Below, in pieces: positions 35,301 through 47,585 of a DNA stretch of 64,000 bases. Numbering within the stretch: the first letter of the stretch is position 1; every line of letters starts with the position of its first letter. This DNA is from Rallus limicola (taxonomy: Eukaryota; Chordata; Aves; Gruiformes; Rallidae): contig JAKCOZ010000018.1 in assembly GCA_022605955.1 (NCBI GenBank), positions 5,836,001 to 5,900,000 on the forward strand, in the 5' to 3' direction. The notes beneath the pieces are model-generated. The model saw only the letters and a list, made by a program, of their open reading frames with translations. It was not told the DNA's origin and searched no databases. The position numbers and the translations under genes are program-made.

Positions 35301-38300
35301 CTGTTGAACAAAATGTTTGGTAATGATAAGAGCATAGAAGGAAATTTAAGTTAAAGGTGAAGTCATAACCGATGAGAGTTGATGAAATTCCTTATCTGTG
35401 TTAACAGTGCAAAATTCTTGTGTATTTCGGGTCACCCTAATGTGTCCAGATGTCATCAGAGTAATTAAATCACTCTCCAGTGCTCCTATTTCTGAAATTA
35501 AGGCTACAGTCTGAGTTAGTCTTCTTGTGTGTATGGGTCCCAGAGAGGGTGGAAACCCAACAAACACGCAACCAACCCACAACACTGGAAGGTCAACAAG
35601 AAGATGGAAAAGCAGAAACAGTTCTACATGATTTTTTTATTTCGTAAATATATACGTGCACATATTGCTGGTTTCTGAGCTAGACTTCCTCCACAAATAG
35701 GATCTAAGTTTAAGAGCAGAGTTTTAAATAACAAGAAGTTGAAATCCTCTGCAAGTGGAGGAAAAATGTAATACCTATTTGAGATGGAGTCAAGCAACTG
35801 TTAATCTGAAACAATGTTGGTAAGAAGTTGTTTAGGAGGGGTTTTGAGATGGATTAGCTCTATGAAGAGTGCATTGTGGTTTTATTGGAATTTGTGATCT
35901 CTTGTATAGAATGAGTACAGGTGTTATTTCTTAAATACAAATATGCCTCTTAATAAAGCCTGATATACACATGCAAAGCAGGCAAACTGAAAAGTATAGG
36001 GAGGCAAATGTTTTCTTTAAAACGTGTTCTGCATCAAGACCTTACCAGGTGTGGAGGTTTCAATGTTGGCTCTCTTGCCAGTGTGTAGCCTGTTCTTCAA
36101 CAGAAAGGTCTGTCTCCTTTGCAAAGAAACTATTTTGTTTCTTGTTCCCCATCAGGAAGATTTATTTGAAGTAGTTGCATCTCTACCATGCTAGTTGATT
36201 TACTTGTAAATTCTCATTGAGTGTTTCACTTGGCTTTTTGGCAGCCTGTTCTTTTTCTGGCAGTGGAGGATTCCTGCATGGCTAGAAGATACAGCTTTGC
36301 TTTCTACTTTATAGGAAGATGTAGTCTCTTTGTTCTTGCTAAGTGTGAAAGAGATGGCATCTGCTTTTTTTTTCTATGTTTTTGTAAATTTGGGGCAATG
36401 ACACTTGGTTGTCAATATCAAGCCACTATTATCCAGTTGTTCAAGGTGGCTCTTATGTTTATTAAGACGGGAAGGTGCTGTCATCTTTGAGTAGTTATAA
36501 AGCCTGTACTCAAGAGCTCACCTTTGATACTGATGGAAATACTTCCCTCCATGCAGTGTGCTGAAGCTCCTCATGTAGCAGATATTTGCATCTGAAAGAT
36601 GCTTTGTGCTATTTCCCATTGTGAATGTCTATATTTCTCCCCTTTTTTGTTTTTCTAGTTTACTTGATGTCATTTATTTAATGATGTGCTGTGTATGAAG
36701 ATGGTTTCACTCTGAACTTTGTGCTTTATTTATGCTATTTAAAAGAAATTGCTTTGTTTTAATCTGTATCATAGGAACACCATGGAAGCAGCTATGGCAG
36801 AAATTATACAAGTGTTCAAAACTTGGATCATCTTTTAAAATATTTGTGTTGATTGTTGTATAATTAATTATTCTGAGCAATACTATCTAACTAGTGGTGA
36901 TACTTTCTATTTGCCAAAGAAAAAGGTAGCAAGCTGATATTCTGGAGGCTGAGGGAAAAGTTTCTGAGAGATTGGATAAATACTTGTAATTGGGAGAGAG
37001 GAACCATGTCTGTTAAAGTGGGCAGCAAGAGCAAGTGAAAGCAGAGACGGAATTATCCATGTGGTCTGTTTCACCACACACTTGTTCTTTCTCACACATT
37101 TAGCTTGGACTGACAACATGTCTGGAAAAGAAAGGTGTGGAGTTGTGGGGAGAACAGTCTAAAAAAGGTTACAAAGAGAATGTTTGCTCAGTTACAATCA
37201 GGGGAAAAGAACAAACATGCGGAACTCCTAAAGATATTAGATTAAACAGTTACACTGTGCTGAGTTGGATCTGTTCACAACCATCTTTCATCATCAGAAA
37301 GTGGTGTTATGTATTTGGGATCCTCAGACTTGGTATTTCCAACCGAAGGCATGTTAAAAAGAAAAGGTTCTCTAGTAGTGATAGCACGGAGTCAGGTTTT
37401 GTGCAAGTGTGTCATTACTCTGGCTTCTATTGCTTCTGCTGCAAGAACAGTGATGGCCCTCTTGTTGAAATCTCTTGTTGCAGTCTGCGTTAGACTTTCT
37501 TAGTCTGTGAAACTCAGTTATCAATTTGGGATCTTACTGACTAGAGAGTCTATGAACAAAAAAGATCAGAAAAGCCTATGTGGCTCTCAAATTCAAGAAA
37601 TGTGTATGCATGTGGTATTAGTGAGGAACATTGTTGATTCTTCAGCAAAGGTGTTAAAGCCTTTCCAGTAAAATTCTTGCTGAAATTATTTAGAGCAAGC
37701 ACCATCTGTTTCAATGTTTAGATAGGCTTGTTACAGCAAGGCTGTGAGTGCAGAATCATGGATTCATTTCTGGTGAAAGAGACGTTCTGCCAAAACAGGG
37801 TCAGTGTGGAACCTGGTAGTTCACTCTTGTGCCAGTATGGAATGGCTTTGCATTTTTACTGCTTTGGTCAAATATATAGAAATAGGATACAATGCAAAGG
37901 CTGCTAAAGGTTATTTAAGCTTACGGCTAGTTCCTCTTGCCTTCTAGAATGTGCAAGACATTTTGCATGAGTTGGGAGTTGGACAAGTTAATTGAATATT
38001 GTTTTATAAGTTGTGCATATGTTCTTGCTTAAAAAATGTATGGCTTTGTATAAAAGGGGAATTTCTTCTTACTTTTTTTTACTGATTGGGGGCTCAAAGA
38101 ACAGAAAGTAAAGGTAGCTTAGATCCTGCTTTTTCTTTTTTCTTTTTGAAGCTCTAGTCTGTACATATGCAAACAGAGTGAGATGCAGGCAATGTGGGTG
38201 GAACACAAACTGTGCAGGCCTTTCCCTTCTGTCCTGTTACAGAAGCAGATGGGTGGATGAGGTAATTTACCTAGCTGGACTCCAATAACACCCACCTTGC

Positions 38301-39064
38301 TGGTCTGGGCTTCAAAAAACAACTTGCTGCAATGACAAGATGATCATGATTTGGTCATTTGAAGAAAAGTTATGTGTATAGGGGGTTTTATAGGATCTAT
38401 ATAGTATCTGGAAGTACTTAGAATATATACTGTGAAATAAGTTATGAAAATGGCCATGTAGGTGATGTTATAATCAATACAAACAGTTATTACATATTTC
38501 GCTCTTTCTAATATATGGAGAGATTATTAGAATGTAAGGATTTAATAGTTTATGAAAAACTGCTGCTGTGAGCTTCAAAGACAGCATTAAGTACAACCTT
38601 CAGATTCTTGGCATTGTGAAACTTCAGTACTCAAATCAAATAGCTTTAGATCTGTGTATGCATAAGATCCCTGTAGTACTTTTGCTTTTTGCCACTCAAT
38701 CAACAGATGAAACATAAGTAAAACAGTTCACTTTTTTCTATTTAGAAACCTCACATTTTCTTCAGATCAGACTTCTTAGCATTTCACATGGTGAGAAGAA
38801 CTTGTATGCTAACTGTTAGAAGAACATACACACTGGGATTAAAAGGTTTATTTTTATTTTGATTGTCCCCCATCTGTTGTTCAAGATCTAAAAAAAGCTT
38901 ATATATTATAGCTTTTTTTGTTAGAGGTGTATCCAGTTTTTGTGTTCTACTAGCTGACTTTGGATCACATGTATTTGCTGTAAGTTAATTCTGTAAAACT
39001 TTGATTGTAAATTGTATTTGGAACAAGAGTCTAATTTCAGGAGATGGGGAATGAATTCCCATTT

Positions 39065-39529
39065 GCTGGGTTAAAAGCTGGCTGGATGGCTGGGCCTTAA
39101 GGGGTGTGGTAAATGGAATAAAATACAGTTGGAGGCTGGTCACAAGTGGCATCCCCCAAGCTTAGTCCTGGGGACAGTCTTGTTCCAGATCTCTGTCAGT
39201 GGCGTGAATGAAGGGATTGAATGTTTCCTCAGTAAATTTGCAGATGACATTAAACTGGGAGGAAGTGTTGATCAGTTTGAGGGTAGGGAGGCTTTTCAAA
39301 GAGACGTGACCAGATTGAACCCATGGGCTGAGAGCAATGGGATGAGGTTTAATAACACCAAATGTATAGTGCTGCACGTGGGACATAACAACCCCCTGCA
39401 GCACTACATGAGACTGCTTGGAGAGCTGTCGGGCAGAGAAGGACCCTGGGCTATTGGTTGACTGCCAACTGAATGAGTCAGCACTGCGCCCAGGCGGTCA
39501 GGAAGGCCAATGGCATCCTGGCTTGTATT
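39065..39529 (+). mobile_element. CR1 LINE fragment with readable reverse-transcriptase core
   Basis: A CR1 ORF2 segment truncated at both ends. The frame starting near 39129 runs 110 codons to about 39461. It contains a degenerate SLVLGTVLF (family QGSVLGPVLF) followed by the catalytic box FADDIKLGG, where the two aspartates of the reverse-transcriptase active site are retained. Upstream words (AAAAGCTGGCTGGATGGC, GTCACAAGTGGCATCCCCC) also fit CR1. The frame stops at TGA after GPWAIG, while CR1-like sequence continues as GGCCAATGGCATCCTGGCTTG and ends abruptly at 39529. A whole CR1 ORF2 is about ten times longer, so this is a dead fragment. The nominal start is TTG and is not a real start codon. 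Confidence 0.88.
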
Positions 39530-39842
39530 TTTTCTGTAATGCTCTGTTATTCTAGATTATATACTGAAAATGGGTATGGTAGTATTTTTAAAAACAGGGA
39601 AAAAAATCCTGTTCTTGTTGCTTGAAGATGACTTACAATGTGACACTGAGATAGGCTCGCCTCACTGACCCAGACAGGTCTATGCTAGTGTTGAGGATTT
39701 CTAGCCTGACTTGGTGGGTTGTAAGTAATCACACATTAACTGTATTTCCCCTGGAGAACATATGTAGTAATTATAGTCAAGTGGTTTTATTTTTAGAATC
39801 TGATGGGATGCTTTTAATGCCTTCTATTTAGACCAGCTGTAA

Positions 39843-39859
39843 TTTTTTTTTTTTTTTTT
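39843..39859 (+). repeat. Poly(T) tract, 17 T
   Basis: Uninterrupted T run; a second run of 14 T follows at 39975-39988. No element body recognised. Confidence 0.85.
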
Positions 39860-40372
39860 GGCAACTTGGGTTTTTTTTCTCCTGGAATTCTGTCAGTTTG
39901 TCAAATGAATGAAAGCATTGGATTGTGATATGTTTTCCAAGGCATCATAAAGACTAGAAGATTGTGGTGTTTTGTTTTTTTTTTTTTTCCCCAAGATCTG
40001 CTTCTGTAGCTGAGCACTTGAAAGGGCGAAATGTGAGGGATTAATGTGAGAGAAGTTGCAAGAGAGTGTGTGAAATGCAGTGGGGTTTTTTTAATACTTT
40101 CGATATAGCAAATCTGGGACAAATTGCATACAGTTACCAAATATTTAGACAGTTTAAAGATTGCTTGTTTATGATAGTCTGTGTAAATTTTGAGGTATTC
40201 CCTCTTCTAGTTTTGACAGAAGTCATCTTTTCAAAAGACAACCTGACTTGCCTGAGATATTAAGAAACTAGTTTCTTACTAGTATTTGCATATTTTATAG
40301 GTTTCTTCATATGCTAAACTTTTGCAGAAGGACAGTAATTTTGTTATGGTTCCTCTTGTTTCCTACTTATAG

Positions 40373-40462
40373 GTATTGGTAGCAACAGTTGCATTGAAGT
40401 ACTTTGTGCAAGAGCTAGAAGAAATAACAAAACAGAACTCGGATGTTAGATGTAGGATTTGA
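40373..40462 (+). other. Candidate terminal coding exon (29 codons, unrecognised)
   Basis: A strong acceptor (CCTCTTGTTTCCTACTTATAG, ending 40372) is followed by a phase-0 frame of 29 codons ending in TGA at 40460-40462. The peptide looks like an amphipathic helix (ALKYFVQELEEITKQNSD). A second frame is also open for 24 codons. No donor is evident before the stop, and AATAAA occurs downstream near 40904, so a terminal exon plus 3' UTR is conceivable. I do not recognise the peptide and nothing links it to another exon. Confidence 0.17.
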
Positions 40463-42481
40463 GTGAAATATAACTGGCTTTTATGGTGCTGAGCATAGAA
40501 TGTACTTTGCTGCTGCTAAATGGGATTTTCACTTTTGATCGTTTTGGCAGAGATGTGCAGTCTGTGTGAAGCCACTAATCAGAGTTAACTTGAGGGAATC
40601 TAGGATGAACCTGCTTAGTTTTAATTAGAATTATTTAATAACCAATTACCCCTCTGTCTGCAGAAAGAACCAAGAAGGGGGAGTGGTGTTTTACAGTTTC
40701 GTCTGAAGTACTAGCTAATTTGCAACATGATAGTATTGCTCAGCTTCCTGCTATACTGCAATGTAAAAACATAAGAAAATTTTGCCAAATTTGTTGGCTG
40801 AGAGTGAAAATATAGCAAAACTGAACAGCAAGACAATGTTATGATTTAGTGGTATTTTGTTGGTTGATCTACAATTGAGAGACAGTAACTTCTTTTAACT
40901 CTGGAATAAATGACCTAGAATAAAAGTATAACATCAGCAGGTTTTATTTAGTTTTCCTGGATAAATGGGAAAAAAAAATATGCAGGGGGTAGGATGTCAT
41001 ACTTTTTGTTCCTTAAAGTTGTTTTTCTATGCTAAGAAGTTACACATTCTTTGTAGGGGTTATACCACAAATTGCTACATTGGTGTCTTTTGCAGAGCTG
41101 ACAAACCTTATGTGACCTAGAAGGCTTTTTACACTCATCCTATATTTTGTTGGGTATGTCAGTGCAACTTAAACTTTCCAGCTGATATTGTGAAGTTATT
41201 TATGAAAATTTCTGTATCATGAATGCATCTCTCAATACTCCCAACACTATTCGAAGGCCATGGGTCCGCTAGTAAATCTTAATGTAGGGCTTTTAAGGTT
41301 TAACTGAGCTACAGTAATTTTATCAGGTTCTTTAGCAGAGAACAAGTGTTTGAGGCAGTGGTATGTTATCAAAAAGCCAAAGAAGCAATATACATAAAGA
41401 CCTGTGGGTAGCAGAGAAATAGTTGGATTCTTTTTTCAGTGAGATGATCTGGTTTGATGCAAGAGTCTTCAAAGTCAGTAAAAGCAACAAAACAACTTTT
41501 TGTCTTATCATGGCTTGTTTGCATGCATGGATTTCCAGGAAAAATACGGCATGAACTACTGAACTACTGTGCTGTGAGCCCAGCTTTGAGAGTTTTTCCT
41601 TCTTCCTTCACTGCTGAAGTGATTCAGAAGAAAATTCTCTGTCTGGTGTCTATATCTAGGATTGGCTATCTGCTCTATTGGATTCCAAAGATTGAAGCTG
41701 GGCTTCTGTTCCTCAGACATATGACTATCTTGTTCTTAACTTAAGAAACCTTGTTTTCTTTCTTCATACTTAGTAACCTGCTAAAGCTGTTCAATGTCTT
41801 TGTGTTGGAATGCTTAGACATAAAGATCTTTTTTTGTGGAAATGGAATATTTTGTTTTCTATTGTGTTGATCCAAGTGCAGAGGGCTTTCATGTGTCAAG
41901 TATTTTGCTATGGACTGATTTAATGTTAAATTGCACATGTACTATGAACTGTCATGCTTCACAGAAGATGCAACTGTGATGTGCTGTGCTTGGTCTTCAG
42001 TGTGGGTGGGCTCATCACGTGCATTGCACTCTCCAGCCAGACTTCAGAGACCTTATACCAGTGCATTATACAGAATGAATGTACTCTGCTTAGGTCATGG
42101 TAGAGTCTGCTATTCAGCTCAAGCATGGCCCTCTGAGATCTGTATCAGTGATTCAGATCAGTAATTTGTGTTCATATAGCAAACCTGAAGGTATTTGAGG
42201 TATGAGTTTTGTGTGACTACACTTTCTGAAGTGTCATCAAGGTAGTCGACTGGTTTATCATCAGTTAAGTAGATAACACAATATTTTAATGAAAAAGTTG
42301 TTACTTGTAACAAAGCTGAAACACTGGGTAGTATTTGCTACACTGGAACAAAAATCAAATTCAGATTTGGTATTGTATTAGATACTGACTTAAAACTGAA
42401 GCTACTTTGTGGCAGGAAAAAAACCTTTTTGGTCTCTGATACCTCATTGAGGGAAAGAAAAGGGACCAGGTTGGATAGAAT

Positions 42482-42504
42482 GGGGGTGGGGGTGGAGAGG
42501 GGGG
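42482..42504 (+). repeat. G-rich tract
   Basis: Runs of 5, 5, 2 and 6 G separated by short spacers. It may form a bulged G-quadruplex on the plus strand, but the fourth run is only GG. Confidence 0.5.
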
Positions 42505-43598
42505 CAGAGGAAAAACAAGATTTTATTATCTCATTGTCTCAGGCTTGATCTTGTCATGAGATGGAAAAGGCAGTCTTGTATTCTCTGGGCTTTTCTAGAA
42601 ATACATGGGAATGCAGTTACTTCCATTAATATGCAATGCACTGAAGTTATGCTGGGTGCAAGAATTTGCCTGCAGGCTTGCATTAAAGGTTTAGAACTTT
42701 GTTGTTTGACACAAAATCATGATGCTGAAGCTTCAGAAAAGTGGAAAAAAATGTCAGGAAATAAGAATTACTTTTTCCCTGCCAGGATATTTAAGATCAA
42801 TTATTAAATAACTCAGTAAAAAATTCACACTTGCTTCAAGGTACTCTAATTGGATTTACTCTAATGTACTGTCCTATCTTACCAGAAGAAAAATCAGATG
42901 TTTTTTGACAGCTTGAAATCGACTATATTATAATCATCTGAGTGATATGCAGCCAACCAGTGTGCACAGAACTACAGTGAACAACCAACTTATTTCATGT
43001 TGTGAGAAATGCAGCTGCAAAAAAAGGCAGTTCACTATTTTATTTTATTTCAGGTTTCTTTGGCCACTGCATTTGATGTAACACATTTCTAGAACCTCAA
43101 TCTGCTTGTAGCTTGGACTTTAATTTCTGACTGAATTTGCTCAGTCAGTTCTTATGGTAATCTTGACATATTTTGTATGTTAACATGGTGTTAAACAGGC
43201 TTTGTTTTGTTTTGCTTTTCCCTTGTGAGATCTTGTTCTCATCACATCTTAGTGCTTTGGACTGTGCAATAACACTACGTCCTAAGAGATACTGGGTATT
43301 TTTTGACAAAATATGGCTGGTAATATTTCAGACTTTAGTTGATACTGAGCAAACATAGAAGTGTGTTTGGGTCTTTTAAGTATCTGCTAAAAGATGAGGC
43401 ACGTGGTAAATACTAGCTCACAGTCTCATAGTGTTATGCGATGCTTGTAAAAGATGCTTTATTAACACTAATGACACTTTTATTCACTGCTGTATAGAAA
43501 GACGAGTAAATCATTTACATCTTATTAATGTTGGGAGAACTGGTTAGTGTTATAAACAGGCTGCCATTCCTTTTATTCTGAAAATACTCGGGTGCAGC

Positions 43599-43650
43599 TT
43601 TGAAGGGTTTTGGGGTTGGTTTTTTTTTTTTGAAGGGTTTTTGGTTTATT
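43599..43650 (+). repeat. Short direct repeat, about 30-bp period
   Basis: The word TTTGAAGGGTTTT occurs at about 43600 and again about 30 bp later, separated by GGGGTTGG and a T run. It is a small tandem duplication or slippage product. Confidence 0.5.
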
Positions 43651-44229
43651 TGTACGAGACTGCAAAATTCCAGCATACTGCAACTTTAAGAGCTGTGATC
43701 CCATTTAGCATAGACTTTTTACTGGCTTTAAAGTACTAAAAAATAATAATTTTTTTCTGTGCCATCAGTTGTTGTGTTGCCATCAGCTGGTTTTTTTGAG
43801 GATTCAGTGAAAAGGCATTTAAAAACTTGTAGTGCTGTTGCATGTGTCCTATATATAGTATAAAGTGATGGAGATGATTCTTCAAACTTTTACTGCTGAA
43901 CACAGAAAACAAAACTAGCTTTTGTCATATGTTCTCCTTTAGGTCATGGATTTTCAGTAGCACTCACCTTAAAGGGGTTTCAACATGTTAGACTCTGTGC
44001 TTCTCTTATTGGCCATAATTACTTTATAAACTAAAATAAAACCTTTTTTATTTTGCAAGTCAGCCCTTTTATTAATACTTAGTATGAGTCTCTGCCGCAC
44101 AAGTAAAGATCTCTTACCTCAAGCAATCCCTGCTGTGCATCAGTAAGAAAACATTATTGCTTTGAAGTCATGAAAACTCTGTATCAGGCTTTTTTTCTTG
44201 TTATCTCTATTTTAAAGTATTTCGTGTAG

Positions 44230-44370
44230 TTCTTTCTCATAGTTGAAGCTGATTAATTATGCAAGTCAAACACTACAAAGTGAGAAGGTGAACATGCTTG
44301 AAATGAAGAGCCCAAGTTAATATTCTGCAAATAAAAATTATTCAGTATAATGAATTTTCAGTCATGGATC
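44230..44370. promoter_or_regulatory. Candidate conserved non-coding element
   Basis: Short repeat-free block with GCTGATTAATTATGCAAG, a homeodomain/POU-like word, and AAAATTATTCAGTATAATG. The pattern suggests an enhancer; there is no independent support. Confidence 0.2.
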
Positions 44371-44386
44371 TGTCCATGTGTCCTGA

Positions 44387-44407
44387 CCCCCCCTCCCTCA
44401 TCCCCCC
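44387..44407 (-). repeat. C-rich tract, potential G-quadruplex on the minus strand
   Basis: On the minus strand the order is G6, ATGA, G3, A, G7. The G7 can supply two G3 runs with a one-base loop, so the canonical pattern of four G3 runs with short loops is satisfied. Confidence 0.5.
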
Positions 44408-45215
44408 AAACAGTGGTAATGGGCTGCTTTCAGTGGTAAGGGGCTTGTGGAGTCCTTGGTGATGTTCTTTGGATAGATTTTACCTGTCCTAAGAGCTCAG
44501 TGGAATAACGTGTTCTTGGCAGTACTTTCAGACCGGTAATCAATTATGAGCATCATCGACTTCACAAGTACCCTGTTTTTCAGAAGAGACTGATAATGAA
44601 TAGTAACTTTAGGGAGTTCACAGTGGGAAATAGTGTTCAGTTCAGGAAGGTTCTTGTATCAGTAAAATTCTTATACAAAGTTGTCGCTCTCATTGTGTTA
44701 GGTGTCCTAGCAGTAAAATATGTTCAGAATCTGAAGTAGAACTTGGCACATGGAGTCTTAAAAGCTAAGAGGGAAGGAGGAATATGTCATTAGAATTCTA
44801 ATTTATTTTTCTAAAAATTTTTAGGAGCTTTACATTTAGTTATTGCTTTCCCTTTTCTAGGACACAGGCTCTCACACAAGGGTTGCTTGTGCTCTTATCT
44901 GCACAAATGCATGTTCTTTTTATTTGTTGCCCAGCTGAATTGAGTCATGTGCGTAGCAGCTGATCTCTGAGGGGCTAGAATGTATTTAAATGTTCCCAGG
45001 CTTGTAAAGTCAGGGTGGGGGGTTGCGGCTGTTCTGACTACCTTCATTAGCTACCTAGCATAAGCTTTATATTTTTATTAATTCCTGCCTTTTTTTCTAT
45101 TTCAGAAGCCTTGATAAAATGAGAACTAAGATAGTCTAGTTGCAAAAGGCTGGAGGTTGGTTTGTGTAACTTGTTATAAAATTGGTATTGCATGTGCAAC
45201 TATAGTGGAGAAGAT

Positions 45216-45231
45216 GGGGGGGGGGGGGGGG
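45216..45231 (+). repeat. Poly(G) tract, 16 G
   Basis: Sixteen consecutive G, rare in vertebrate DNA and prone to sequencing and assembly error, so its length should be treated as uncertain. It generates a polyglycine artefact in the frame 45157-45417. Confidence 0.85.
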
Positions 45232-47585
45232 AAGATCAAGGAACCAAGTTCAAGAATTCCAAGGAGAGCATTGAACTATTGGGAAATCTGGAAAAGAAAC
45301 CATAATTTATATGAGATAGAGTTTTTAATTTATAACAATAGTTTGGAACCACCAAGACAGAAATTCAGCATTACTTCTGATTTTATACTGACCTGTCATT
45401 TAAAGAAAAATGAATGACTCATTTTGCTCCGTCATGCAAAGGATGTGGTGCGCCAGGAGAGAATCAGGAGAGGGAAGGACCTCAAGATTACCTGTGACCT
45501 TGACAGCTTTGGTTTTCTGATCTGCAGGGAATGTAGAATTATGAATTGCTTTTGTTTTAGTAATTAATTTGGTAATTAAGAAAGTTAAAGCTGTGTGCTT
45601 TCCTAGCACTTCAATGAGTTAATTCTTCTGATAGGGTAATGTGTTTGGGTCCCAGTTAAGATGTATGTGCATGCTTGATTTAAGAGCTACAGAATATTTT
45701 CTTGAGTAGCAAAGAATTTTCAACCAAAACCTTTCTGGCAGAAAATGTTGCTGATGCTTGATGCTTCATTATTCATTTAGGTTTAGCTTAAATTTTCGTT
45801 TGAGGAACTGTAACAAAATGGATCTGTATAGCTCAGGTATTTCTTGTAAAGAAATAATTCAAATGTGATACTTAAAAAATATTTAGTTTTAAGAAATCTA
45901 AAAAAACCCCAAAGCCCCACAAAACACAAGTAACAGCTTAGCACAATGTTTAAAATAGAAACAGAACACGTTCTTATGTTATTTCTTTTCATATTCACTG
46001 GACTAGTTATTCTGAGTGCCAGCACAGTTCAACTAACCCACTCAAATAATAAAATCTTTGTCCCAGATATTTGCTAGATACTTTTCTTCAAAAATCATTT
46101 TGAAGAGGGGGGGGGAAATTACTTGTTTCAGAGACTTATAATCAGGTAACATGAAAAAAGGCATCCATCTTCCACTGCAGAGCAAGCACCTGAACTGGTA
46201 TCTGTAAATATGGTATAGAATGTAATGCTTCAATTTTAATATTGCAGTGTTATTTGACCCGATCCTTCTCTTTTTCTCTGTTCTGCTCCTGTTTTGCTGT
46301 TTTTTACTTCTTATGAGATTCCTTAATAAAAGGTTATTCCTGCTGCTGTGAAGTTAACATGAAGATCTATCTCTCTTTCCACACCTGCCCTGACAATGTT
46401 TTTCTTATCCTTGATAATGACTTTTACAGAAACTGTAGGAATTCAGTTTTTAACATCTGACTATGTTCACTGTAAGGTAAATGTTATTTTGGTGTTCCCC
46501 AAATTCATGCCATGTTTGTTTTCTTGTTCTGGCCAAATGCAGAGAATGATAAGTATGAGTTAATGAATAGTATAATAATGTGAGTAGAACTATGATGTCT
46601 TGCATGGGAGTAATCCTGGCAGTAAGATAGGGTGATTTTTGATCTTTAGTTTGCATTTTGCAGTAGTATGTAAATGTTTCTTTACAAGAGCCTCAGTCAT
46701 GGAAATTTTTGGGTTTTGATTAGAAACAGAAAATTGGGTTAGGCTTTTTCAAACGTTTTAAATGTGAGTGAACTCAAAAGTAATTTGCAGTGCAGACTCA
46801 TCTACTACTTGTTGAGTGAATGTATTCAGTGAAGAATAGCATAATTTTATAATTATTTTTGGTTGTATTTATCTAACAGCAACTTTCCTAACAAGAAAAT
46901 AAAAAAGCAAGAGAAACTTTGACTTGTAACTGCCTCACAATATAAAGACCCTCTCTTAACGTGATAGATTATATTTGTCATAAAATACCTAAGCTTATTT
47001 TGAACTTTGAGACTTTGGGCAGCTGCTTGTTGCTATGAACAGTGACAATGTTGTCATTTAGTTTTGTGCTATGTTCTGTTAGACACACTTTTAGCCTATC
47101 TGGACATACAGGGTCATTTTGTTTTCTTTAGAAGTAGTTTTGTTTGACTACTCTGATTGGCCATTAGTGCCTGCTCTCTTTAGACTGGTTTTTGAAGTGG
47201 CACATTTAGTGACCTGAGACTAATTGAGCCAAGATCCTCTGCAGTAAAATACACACTTGAGACAGGAGAGTTCAGTTGAACTAACTATCCAGATGATAAG
47301 AATCAAATACTAAAGTCTGTTTCTTCTCTCGGTAAATCAAGCAAGGCCCATGTATGGTGAAGACTTTCAGCCTTTTTTCCTAGGCAGATCGTCTGTTCTG
47401 AAATACGGTTTCAGTATTGTCACTGTCTGGTGCTCTGTTGGCAGTATGCTCTTCTATGCCCATGGAAAACTGCAAGAAATCTTTCCAGTAATTTCAATTA
47501 CCTTTTATGTTTAATGTGAGTGAAAGTTTCAACCTTGTTAATTCAGTTAATTTCAGTATATAGAAGGTAGTTTTGTACATATGAT

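Larger units (their letters stand above)
32172..39064. other. Single-copy non-coding DNA
   Basis: No transposon or recognised exon. Contains a T21 run (33339-33359), a paired TTTGCAAAT block near 34.0 kb and a TAAT-rich block at 35130-35300. The largest frames (34601-34948 minus, 115 codons; 37137-37493 plus, 118 codons) resemble no known protein and have no splice or promoter context. Confidence 0.5.
39530..47585. other. Single-copy non-coding DNA with homopolymer and G-rich tracts
   Basis: No further transposon or recognised gene. T17 (39843-39859), T14 (39975-39988), G-rich 42482-42504, a direct repeat at 43599-43650, C-rich 44387-44407, G16 at 45216-45231 and a G9 run near 46107 are present. 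Frames reach only about 96 codons and are unrecognised. The terminal-exon-like segment at 40373 is listed separately. Confidence 0.5.

Noticed and set aside
37137..37493. 118-codon plus frame
   Set aside because: No recognisable domain and no splice boundaries; two frames are open in its 3' part, which suggests low stop density by chance.
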